Of a DNA stretch of 64,000 nt, positions 54,748-64,000 are shown one piece after another. The position numbers were made by a program, and so were the translations under genes. The stretch covers positions 49,639,842 through 49,703,841 of the forward strand of contig CM059569.1 in NCBI GenBank assembly GCA_030386875.1, in the 5' to 3' direction. Source of the DNA: Morinoia aosen. Taxonomy: Eukaryota; Arthropoda; Malacostraca; Amphipoda; Talitridae. Under the pieces are notes generated by a model, which saw only the letters and a list, made by a program, of their open reading frames with translations, was not told where the DNA came from and did no database searches. Position 1 is the first letter of the stretch. The number at the start of each line of letters is the position of its first letter.

Positions 54748-54856
54748 CTTGTATTACAGATACGCTCATCTCACACTGCAGGCTGGTGGGTGTGACACAC
54801 GGACAGACACATGGACGGACGGACGGACGGACGAGGCTCCTTTTATAATATAGATT
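54748..54856 (-). repeat. dispersed repeat, copy 2
   Basis: In reverse complement it runs tataaaaggagcctcgtcc, then a run of GTCC, then gtgagatgagcgtatctgta, matching the block order of 1303-1392. It contains a (GGAC)n run of about five units. Confidence 0.5.
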
Positions 54857-56397
54857 TTATAAAAATTATATTTAAATTTTATCATAATTTATGTATTGTT
54901 CCTATCGCCGTGATTAGGATGCAAAGGTGTACTACGTGAAGATTATAAGCATTCTTATTCGAACGTTTCGTAGTTAGGCTAATCATATGTTAACTTATGC
55001 AAAATATATGAGTTGCGAGCAACAGTACGAATGAGTAGAAACAATTACCTTGGTATATCTCAAAGATTAACTTTAGAAACACAAAAAACATTAATCAAAT
55101 TCGCTCCAAAATTTATTTCCTCAATGAACTTTAATACTGGGTAACCTTTTCCGATCTCGTTTTCAGATTAACGTGTGTTCCTATTATATATATGAAAAAG
55201 AAATTGATACTGCAGAAATCATTTACTCGAAGCATGTATGACAGGAAATGGGTTGAAAAAACGAGTTTTAGTTCACATTTTGAATATATTAATTTTGAGG
55301 CAAGTACAGCTTCTTTAACTATCATTATACTTTGATTTATAAAATTCATTAATAAACTTTGAAGCAGTTATCGATGGCGATGCATTTTATTTCAATTTCG
55401 TCTGGAGAAAAAACTAATTGGAGGAATGAATTCCTTTCTTTTTAGTTTAAACGTCACTTTTAGGTCAAATGAGATGACTGTGTATTTGGTATTCAATCCA
55501 AGAGGTCGCAACACTGCTCAGCCGAACTCTCTCGCCGCTACATTTACAATTATGGCTGCCCCGTACAGAAGTTACACAAAAACTGCTAAACTCATGGGTC
55601 CCCGGGTGAAAAAATTAAACTCGGTTTGCAGCACCCGCACGCAGCTCATGATAGCTCTATTAGCAGTTCCTCATGTTGAAAATGCGTCACCTCCAAATTC
55701 CTGACGTCGGACTTTTCCGAATAAAAATGGTATGCTATACGATTTTATTATAATGGCGGGAAAACTTTAAGTTTTAATATATTAATGGGACATTTTATAA
55801 TTATTATGTAATAGTGGGACCTTTTTTAGTTTTTTTTGCAGTAGAAGGACGTTTTATAGTTTAAACAGATATGATTCGAATGGAAGATAAATGCGAAACA
55901 TCTCTCTGAGTAAGTAAATTTCATTTTAAAATCTGCACACTTTTCATGCACGGGGAACTAAAACAATATTTCCGTTATTATTATTTAGTGCATTATAAAA
56001 TTTATATATTTGATGTATGACAACTAGTATTATTGAGTTGTAGTTCAAACATTGAATTTGTAATCATGCTCCCTCTTTCAGTTGAAGTAAAAAATTCACC
56101 CTCGCAGAATGCCAACGTATAACTTGTAATGAAATTATTCGAAAATGAACAGATATTTCCTAGGAGTGCCTATTACTCAAAATATTCACCATTCTCGCCT
56201 TCTGTACTTCTGATCTCCGTCATTTATTTGCTTCATAACTGCGACAGTTGTGACATGTCTTTTGGTCAGGCATCGAATTTATGGGGAGAGAAAAGTTTTT
56301 CAATTTCGGCGGATAGACTGGCTCCTGGCTTATAACTTTCATCATCCGAGCGAGTGAGTTGACTTTGTTCGGCTCGACTCGACGTCTTAATAAAGGC
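54857..56397. other. intergenic DNA, no gene recognised
   Basis: AT-rich. At about 55755-55865 there are loose repeats of a tttataatt...gtgggac/ggaccttttt type. No gene is recognised. Confidence 0.5.
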
Positions 56398-57872
56398 CAG
56401 CGTTCGTCTTTGTCTACACGCAGCCCCCACGCGCTGCTAACCCTCAGCTCGTCTTTGTCCACACGCAGCCACCACGCGCTGCTAACCCTCAGCTCGTCTT
56501 TGTCCACACGCAGCCACCACGCGCTGCTAACCCTCAGCTCGTCTTTGTCTACACGCAGCCACCACGCGCTGCTAATCTCCAGCTCGTCTTTGTCTACACG
56601 CAGCCCCCACGCGCTGCTAACCTTCAGCTCGTCTTTGTCCACACGCAGCCACCACGCGCTGCTAACCCTCAGCTCGTCTTTGTCTACACGCAGCCACCAC
56701 GCGCTGCTAACCCTCAGCTCGTCTTTGTCTACACGCAGCCACCACGCGCTGCTAATCTCCAGCTCGTCTTTGTCTACACGCAGCCACCACGCGCTGCTAA
56801 CCCTCAGCTCGTCTTTGTCTACACGCAGCCACCACGCGCTGCTAACCCTCAGCTCGTCTTTGTCTACACGCAGCCACCACGCGCTGCTAACCCTCAGCTC
56901 GTCTTTGTCTACACGCAGCCACCACGCGCTGCTAACCCTCAGCTCGTCTTTGTCTACACGCAGCCACCACGCGCTGCTAACCCTCAGCTCGTCTTTGTCT
57001 ACACGCAGCCACCACGCGCTGCTAACCCTCAGCTCGTCTTTGTCTACACGCAGCCACCACGCGCTGCTAACCTTCAGCTCGTCTTTGTCTACACGCAGCC
57101 ACCACGCGCTGCTAACCTTCAGCTCGTCTTTGTCTACACGCAGCCACCACGCGCTGCTAACCCTCAGCTCGTCTTTGTCTACACGCAGCCACCACGCGCT
57201 GCTAATCTCCAGCTCGTCTTTGTCTACACGCAGCCACCACGCGCTGCTAACCCTCAGCTCGTCTTTGTCTACACGCAGCCCCCAGGCGCTGCTAACCTTC
57301 AGCTCGTCTTTGTCTACACGCAGCCACCACGCGCTGCTAACCCTCAGCTCGTCTTTGTCTACACGCAGCCACCACGCGCTGCTAATCTTCAGCTCGTCTT
57401 TGTCTACGCGCAGCCACCACGCGCTGCTAACCTTCAGCTCGTCTTTGTCTACACGCAGCCACCACGCGCTGCTAACCTTCAGCTCGTCTTTGTCTACACG
57501 CAGCCACCACGCGCTGCTAACCCTCAGCTCGCATATGTCTACACGCAGCCACCACGCGCTGCTAACCTTCAGCTCGTCTTTGTCTACACGCAGCCACCAC
57601 GCGCTGCTAACCCTCAGCTCGCATATGTCTACACGCAGCCACCAAGCGCTGCTAACCCTCAGCTCGTCTTTGTCTACACGCAGCCACCACGCGCTGCTAA
57701 CCCTCAGCTCGTCTTTGTCTACACGCAGCCACCACGCGCTGCTAACCCTCAGCTCGTCTTTGTCTACACGCAGCCACCACGCGCTGCTAACCCTCAGCTC
57801 GTCTTTGTCTACACGCAGCCACCACGCGCTGCTAACCCTCAGCTCGTCTTTGTCTACACGCAGCCACCACGC
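56398..57872. repeat. 45-bp minisatellite, about 33 copies
   Basis: The unit is cagctcgtctttgtctacac plus gcagccaccacgcgctgctaaccct, with block variants (gtccac, cccccac, aatctcc, accttc, gcatatg). The unit is 15 codons and stop-free in the plus frame, giving a 558-codon frame that has no ATG start before the array (it opens at TTG) and reads SSLSTRSHHALLTL units. I regard this as a satellite. Confidence 0.95.
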
Positions 57873-57979
57873 ACGTCACGCGTCGATAATTTTAATCACT
57901 TCTTTCTCCACACGCTCATCTTACAGGTCGGCTTCCTTAGATAATTATTTCAGTCAATTTTGGATGAGAAGGGCAGAGT

Positions 57980-58077
57980 CCCAGTCTAACTTTTTCGCCG
58001 CCTGCATGCATGTTTTTCACCGCCCAAGTAATTAAATTGCGAAAAACACGCATGTTCCGTCGAAAAAGTTAGACTGG
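57980..58077. mobile_element. foldback MITE, copy 2 (98 bp)
   Basis: The ends cccagtctaactttttcg and cgaaaaagttagactgg are inverted. The internal gcatgcatgttttt block is shared with copy 1 at 5444-5565. The right arm is diverged (acgcatgttccgtcg). It sits just beyond the 45-bp array. Confidence 0.75.
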
Positions 58078-61000
58078 AGTGTCTGTGAAAAGTGGGTAAA
58101 ATACAAGCGTTAATTTATAATTTCTTTTTAAGATTATTTCAAATCGTGTACGGGTATAATTCCAAATGAAGACTTTCAAAATTCATTTTCCCTTCGTGTT
58201 GGATATGAATACTTATAGTATTACTCACAAATTTCGTTACCAAACGAAGCTTACCAGTCGCATTACGCATTTCATTCACTTCTGTGCATCGTAATATTCT
58301 TTCATTCATTCGTGCTGACATCTAAGAAGTCTTATAGCTACTGTAAAACTTGAAATGCAATTATAGCTGCTTGCCAATTTTTATATATGCAGCATATACC
58401 TTTTGGAGTGGTATACTTTAATGTCAACGAACGAACTAAGCTCGTAGACGGAGAATACTTCAAATATTCTGCATCCACCTAAACGAGATATTTTTCGTAC
58501 ATGTGAAAGCATTCGTGTCAAGTCGTTTCCACATTATTTTGGTCCGACGCTTGATGCAATACAGTTAAAATGTTACTCTAAATACCTCCCCATGAGACCA
58601 TCATATTCACTGCGTACGAAGAATGCGCCAGCATTATGAGACGTTCGCTGCTGCCACAAGAGCAGGGCACATTGCGGCTCTGGTGACTAGATCCATCCAG
58701 ACAACTTGCGAGGGGTGCCGTGTAGCAGAAATAAATAGCAAAGTTTTGAAAGGAGAAACCAAGTCGCTGGAAGAGTTTTCTCGAGCGTTAATATCAGGGC
58801 GGCGACCGAGCGACCGTAGCTTGTTGCTCGCGTCATCAGGGTCGGCAAGCGTGTCATGGCTAGCATGATGGGTTTCTTCTTCTTCTTCCTGCTCATTAAA
58901 TGAGAGGAATATTGTACGGCTATGACGCACTCCTGTTGACAGACGCAAAGTGCCGTGCCCACATCAATTTGACCCTTCAAATTGTATGAGCTATGAAAGA
59001 AAATGTTCTTCCAAAGATATCAGCTCTTGTAGGATAAAAATTTATTGAGTTGATTTTTATTAGGGTTTCTGAACCTACATCTAAAAACTTGGTGTAATTT
59101 TTCAATGAAATTGGACTTGAGCCAAAGAAATCTAATTTGATTGGCGTTTTTCATACTCTTTTTTTTTCGACGCACTCATTGGTGGAAATTCTACTTAGAA
59201 AAATTTTCGGAACAGTACGCTTTTTTGTGGTGCGCTGCTGAACAAAGGATCCTTCGCGAGCAAAACCGCTTAGTGGAAGAGCCTTTTCCTCGAGTATCAC
59301 AGCCATCAAAGGAATTATTCATGTGCAAATGAAAGCCTTAGCGATCGACCAGGTAAGGTCTCTGAATTCTACATCGGTGTTTACCTTCACGGGCCCGCTG
59401 CCTCGCGCACACACATCGTTTGAGGCAGTCCACACCGCCCGACGCTCGTTGTGCTCCACTTCTAAACATCACGGTTTCTTCTGCGCAGACTTCCACAAAC
59501 CGAGCGGTGCGGGTGAATGTAGGTGCCCGCTTATCTCAGGCTCGGGTCGCGCTTGCTTTGCTTAGCTGGAGTCTGACAGCTTGCGACTTGGATAGCGACT
59601 TGTGAATGGACTACTTTGTTCGTTCCATGCAAATGATGAAGATTATGTGAAATATGGAAATCTCTCACATGAATTCTTATGTGTTTTTGGCCGCTTGCGA
59701 TAAGTTGTTGTTTTTTTATTGGAAGTTGTCCAGGTGAACTATGTCAACTAGGACTTTTACTTTTCAGTTAAAATTTTCGGATAAGCAGTAGCATTGAAAT
59801 TCTAACATAACGGCTTTGAAGAGTAAATCATCATTTATCACGCGTCTCATAAAACCTTAACTTGCGTCCGACACAACGAGTATTTTTAGCTAACTCCCCA
59901 GAGAATGAATAAATTATGCTAAATTTGTTCACATGCTCGATAAACTTTCAGTTTACCCTCTCAAATGCATAAGCTTTTATGAGTAATTGCAACACATGGC
60001 CTGGCATTAACTTCTTTTGTTCGTGTTCGAAATTTATAAACTCCTCAATCACGTTCAAAAGTTGAGGTTAATTTTCTTTCGAGGAATTCAGTTGTTTTTT
60101 ACGACGTAGTCCTTCTCTGTTTTTCAACTGAAATTGAGAAGTGATACCGCTTGAATTTGAGGTGCATTTAGCTCTTAAGAATAAGAGTTGTCTCAACGTC
60201 TGGTCACGTGATTTGTAACAGAACTGAGGATCAAAGACATTATGATCCTCAATTGATTTGAGGATTTCATCTGATTTAATCAGCTTTTCAGTCAACAGTA
60301 AAATGTTAAATAATTAATTATGCACAGACCTTCGGTCGTGGCTTACGGAGTCTGAAGAAGAGCGGCTAACCTCGTCTCCTGCAAAGTTCAGACTCCATCT
60401 TTTTGGGATTTTGAAAACAGACGAGGAAATATTATTATTTGGAATGCCTTCTTACTCAATGAGAATGTACTGCATAATACGCCTCAGGGTAAAAATAAAA
60501 ACCAATGGGATTGCACGTAAAATGTTATTGTAAAATCGGGAGGTCAGTCAAGACATTTGCCTTTGTATTTATTACGTTGGTACAGCAGTGTAAGCCTTAG
60601 GATATAAGCTGAAAAATGACTATGATTGACGTAAAACAAATGAAATAGATTGATTTCTTTGAAATCTCACTTTTAGGATAAAAAGGAAAACCAACGAGGC
60701 CAAGAATATCACAATAAAAACAAACGTTTCGGATTACAAAAAATCCATCTTCAGTGTTCTGAAATACAATAAAAAATTCCTGATAAAAATAAAAGTTGTG
60801 ATGTAAAATATTATTGGAAGATGGAGTGGAGTTCAGTAAAGATGCTTTTCCTAAGGTCTCTTTGAAACAGTCCACCCCCAAACTCAGACTCAAACTCCGG
60901 CTCACGGTGTGTCTCTAATCCCAATTACGTCTTGCAGTCTAGGCGTCCCCCAAGAGAGATGTTAGATACTTCTGGTTCTTGTTTTAGCTCAACGTGTATT

Positions 61001-62319
61001 TTTTTAACTAAATCTAAAAATTTCTTCATTGTTTCGTGTTTTGTTTTTATTTTTGATACAAACTACCAACCATAGCATGTTCTGTTATCTGCTTATTTGT
61101 GAACAGACCTGAGTAATATGTCATAAAACACGCTTTAGCAGCCACATCCATGCACCAAATGAGCTCAAATCTTACCCACATTGATCGTTTTCTCACATCG
61201 TTTTCACCTCTTCAGAATGTCAGTTGCATATTCTTAGGCAATCGTTAGGTAAAATTTCAAATAAGAGTATTGGCTCTTCCCAACTCCATAAATGAACAAC
61301 TGAGTTCATGCAGATCACTCTCTGCCCCTTGCAAGTATTTCGATGAAGACGTTCCTTTCTTCCAGTGCACGGCTCAGCGATGGTCATTGTTTCCTGGATA
61401 TTTTGAGAGGCAGTGTCTGGAGCATCTATGCGTGCGTTTTCAGAAATGAATATTCGACCGCGAAGAGATTTCGCTCCTGGCTTTTCCCGTCGTTGGCAGA
61501 GCGCCATTGATGTTGCTGGCGTCCATTTGCCAATGTTGATATGAAAGAGCAGAATTTGGAGTCTCTTGTTTAAAACATCGAAATGGATTTCGTGCTCGAG
61601 TGCGGCCATTGTGTAGAGTAGCCTCAGGGCTTGTTCCATACACGATGACTGTCAGAGAAATGGTTTCTCTCATTTTTATTCCGTCACGCTAGTAAGGGCA
61701 GCGTCCGAAACGTCATTTCAATTTTGTCATCGCAGCGCTCTAGCGAAAACTTTTTAAAATTCATGTAGAATATAAGAATTTCTCAAAATATCAAAATGAA
61801 ATTGGTTTGCAAACTTATGAATGCTGTACGTTCTACCGTCGGTTTTCGGTTAAAACAATTTGGGTTTAATTTAAATTCAAGTTTAAGAATATAAATTCGC
61901 ATCACGGTAAAATAAAAGTCGGAAAACAACATTACGAATGATGTACGCAAGATTTCGAACACGTGGTATTCCTAAACAGAGTTCGGTGATACTCTATGCC
62001 TGACACATCTAAAGTGTGAAATCAAAGAGTTCTCCGCACCTCATTTGCGTGAGTCAATGATAAAACAGCAAAATCTTCAAATTTTATTGTAACTGTCCCC
62101 GAATTGTTTAAATGCTTTGAAAAAGTGAACGACTCGGATGTTTTAATCTAATTGCTAGTCTTAGCTTTGTCAGCGAAATACATCAAATTTATCTTAATAA
62201 TTATTGATGATACTTCGAGCTTTTTACACAATAAAATATTGAGAAAATCTGACCTGATTCTAGGTATGTAGTCGAGTGATAGGTATGAAAACTTGACAAG
62301 GATATAAGAAAACCGTAAA
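58078..62319. other. intergenic DNA, no gene recognised
   Basis: Two GC-richer islands (about 58620-58870 and 59380-59600) hold frames of about 80-104 codons on opposing strands with no recognisable domain. Elsewhere it is AT-rich spacer. A short hairpin, tgaggatcaaagacattatg then atcctca, lies at about 60224-60250. Confidence 0.45.
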
Positions 62320-62575
62320 AAGTTGCAGCTCCTCTGAAATAGCAGTCACAATTTTGAAAATAGCTATCAATTTCTGGTGAATAGCACTCAATCTCTCGTG
62401 AATGGCAGTCAACCCCTCGTATATGGTTGTTAAACCAAGAAAATGGCAGTCAACTTCTCGGAAACAGCGGACAACCCATGGAGAAAACATTTAACCCCTT
62501 CGAAATGAATGACAACCACTGAAAAAACTGTTGACCCCTCGAAAATAACTAGAGCCCTCGGTAATTAAATCTGAC
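62320..62575. repeat. degenerate ~21-bp minisatellite, about 10 units
   Basis: Units such as tgaatggcagtcaacccctcg, aaatggcagtcaacttctcgg and aaaactgttgacccctcg alternate with more decayed ones. On the minus strand the 21-bp period gives seven-residue units (GLTAIHE, RLSAIHQ, KLIAIFK). Confidence 0.65.
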
Positions 62576-64000
62576 CGGCTGACGTTGTAAAGAATTTTAA
62601 TTTTAGTATTTCGACCACAGCTCTTAATTACTGATTGAATTTCATTTGCCTTTGCATGAAATTGAGAACTTTAGGAGTTCTGAAATTATTTTCGTGAAAT
62701 CAATATCGGTGATTTTTTTGCTCCTCAAACTTACATTGTTCGAAATCACAATCTCGTAGCAAGAAGCGTGAGCGTACTTTTCATTCATTATGTGAGAAAT
62801 AGAAGCTCAAAAATTAATAAAAAATAATTATTAAGCAGCATAGCCAGAAATATTAGGCATTATAACCTACAAGTCAGAATGGACTATATTATAGAAGGCA
62901 GAAATGACTACTCATTAGAAAGAACAAAATTGCGTAAGCGTTTAGCAGAATTTGTAATTTAATCTTTCGTTCGGTTTGAGAGTATCAGTATGACAATACT
63001 TTATGAAAATGAAATTTCATTCAAACATAGGTGAGTAAGCCACAAGCAGTCACCTCGCATCAACCTTGAACATCCAGTTTCGAGTGAAATATTCCATCAT
63101 TAACGTAGTTGCTTGCCAGAAACACTCCAAAACGGGACTGTAAGGGGACAGTCGAACCAGCCGTATAGAATTTCATTCCTAAAAATGAAAACTTGGTAAA
63201 TTTACGAAGTTCGAATAGACACATATACACATACCGCATGAAACTAAGCAATTCAAGCAATTTAAGCAATTTTATCAACCTGGACTAATTAAAAAATACT
63301 TACTAAATAGTAGAAAAAAACTCCCTACACTCAACGATCACACAGCACCTGCCCTGATGGACACATCTACCGGAAAACAGAAATTAAAATAATAACAAAA
63401 TCAAATAAAGTACACGACTACAAAGACTTAATTCGAAGTACGCGCAGTGCAAAATACTAATTGAGCCAAAACGTGGGCCAACTCCGACACCTGTTCTTCA
63501 AGATTTATTTGTGAGAGCGTGGAGCGGCGCGTCAGTTCGTTAGCATTTCTTTTTGGCGAGCTCAAAGTTCTTTGTTTTTCACTCCACTGACTTTTTGGGG
63601 TGAAGAAGGAAAGTCTCACAGCTACGAGAACATCCAATTATGGAGGTGCCCACTCCGCTGCTCACTGTCGCTCGTTAGTCAAGTTGTCGACCTGGCAACT
63701 CGACTGCAGCCTTCCCCCTCTCCCTTGATTGACAATCGACTTTTTGCCTCGGTCGCGCCCGTACAATTTTCCAGCTTCGCTTCGCTTCGAAAACATTTTT
63801 AGCAAGAGCTTAAAAATAGGATGAGGCTTGTCAATATAGGCAATATTCGGGAAAAACGAGACAAGGCCTTCCAAGTTAAGAGGTTGCACCTTGTTCAATT
63901 GAGTTAAGACTTTTGAAATTCACGGAGCATCTGCGGGGCTCCCAGAACTTGTTGGTACAGCTTTACGTATTTGTTGAAGCATCACGAGACTTTTAATGAA
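62576..64000. other. intergenic DNA, no gene recognised
   Basis: AT-rich, with short opposing frames near 63428-63898. No gene, RNA or mobile-element signature is recognised. Confidence 0.5.

Noticed and set aside
56359-58035. 558-codon plus-strand frame over the 45-bp array
   Set aside because: It opens with TTG rather than ATG before the array and consists of 15-residue repeats. It ends inside the foldback MITE.
60700-60760. acgtttcggattacaaaaaatccatcttcag-type sequence as a known repeat element
   Set aside because: It felt familiar as an insect interspersed repeat, but I found no second copy, ends or duplication in the window.
61220-61639. 139-codon minus-strand frame as a host gene
   Set aside because: Overlaps a second open minus frame and has no domain I recognise.

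Overview
The window reads as AT-rich, gene-poor nuclear DNA of an arthropod, most likely an insect. The support is a run of TTAGG-type repeat near 7.39 kb, a Ty3/gypsy LTR retrotransposon with insect-style Gag and Pol, mariner and Tc1/mariner-type transposons, several short non-autonomous DNA elements (MITEs), and many minisatellite arrays. I recognised no host protein-coding gene. Every coding region I can defend belongs to a mobile element. The species cannot be named from this sequence alone.

Layout. 1-20.4 kb is intergenic sequence carrying a dispersed repeat (1.3 kb), a foldback MITE (5.4 kb), an imperfect foldback (7.85 kb), tandem arrays with 20-, ~46-, 24- and 29-bp units (9.6, 12.8, 14.3 and 15.9 kb), a non-autonomous hAT-like element with an 8-bp target duplication (17.0 kb), and a possible tRNA-derived sequence (17.3 kb). 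20.5-31.5 kb holds the centrepiece: a 10.26-kb Ty3/gypsy element on the minus strand (21213-31469) with two 319-bp LTRs identical by eye, a 4-bp ACTC target duplication, gag, and a pro-RT-RH-IN pol frame. Abutting it is an inverted, truncated second copy that forms a palindrome with ~600-bp arms. 31.5-39 kb contains a 168-bp duplication, a CA microsatellite, and a palindromic mariner chimera nested between diverged inverted arms. 39.1-42.0 kb is an array of 105 27-bp units. 46.3-47.8 kb is an apparently intact transposon with 166-bp terminal inverted repeats and a DD41D transposase. 51.9-64 kb has further arrays (41/82, 45 and ~21 bp), a MITE with an 8-bp target duplication, a second copy of the 5.4-kb foldback MITE, and a second, opposite copy of the 1.3-kb repeat.

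How the retroelement seems to work. The LTR carries a TATA-like box and AATAAA. A ~1-kb leader follows, then gag with a CCHC knuckle. The gag and pol frames overlap in the -1 phase at a canonical T TTT TTA slippery heptamer, so Pol is probably made by -1 ribosomal frameshifting. Between pol and the 3' LTR there is no recognisable env. Instead there are about 2.7 kb with three small ORFs, one encoding an N-myristoylation motif plus one transmembrane segment, and two splice-acceptor-like sites. This copy has FMDN where reverse transcriptases have F/Y-x-D-D, so it is probably catalytically dead despite looking very recent. The most novel candidates are the accessory-ORF cluster, the inverted LTR palindrome (a potential hairpin-RNA source), and the DD41D transposon.
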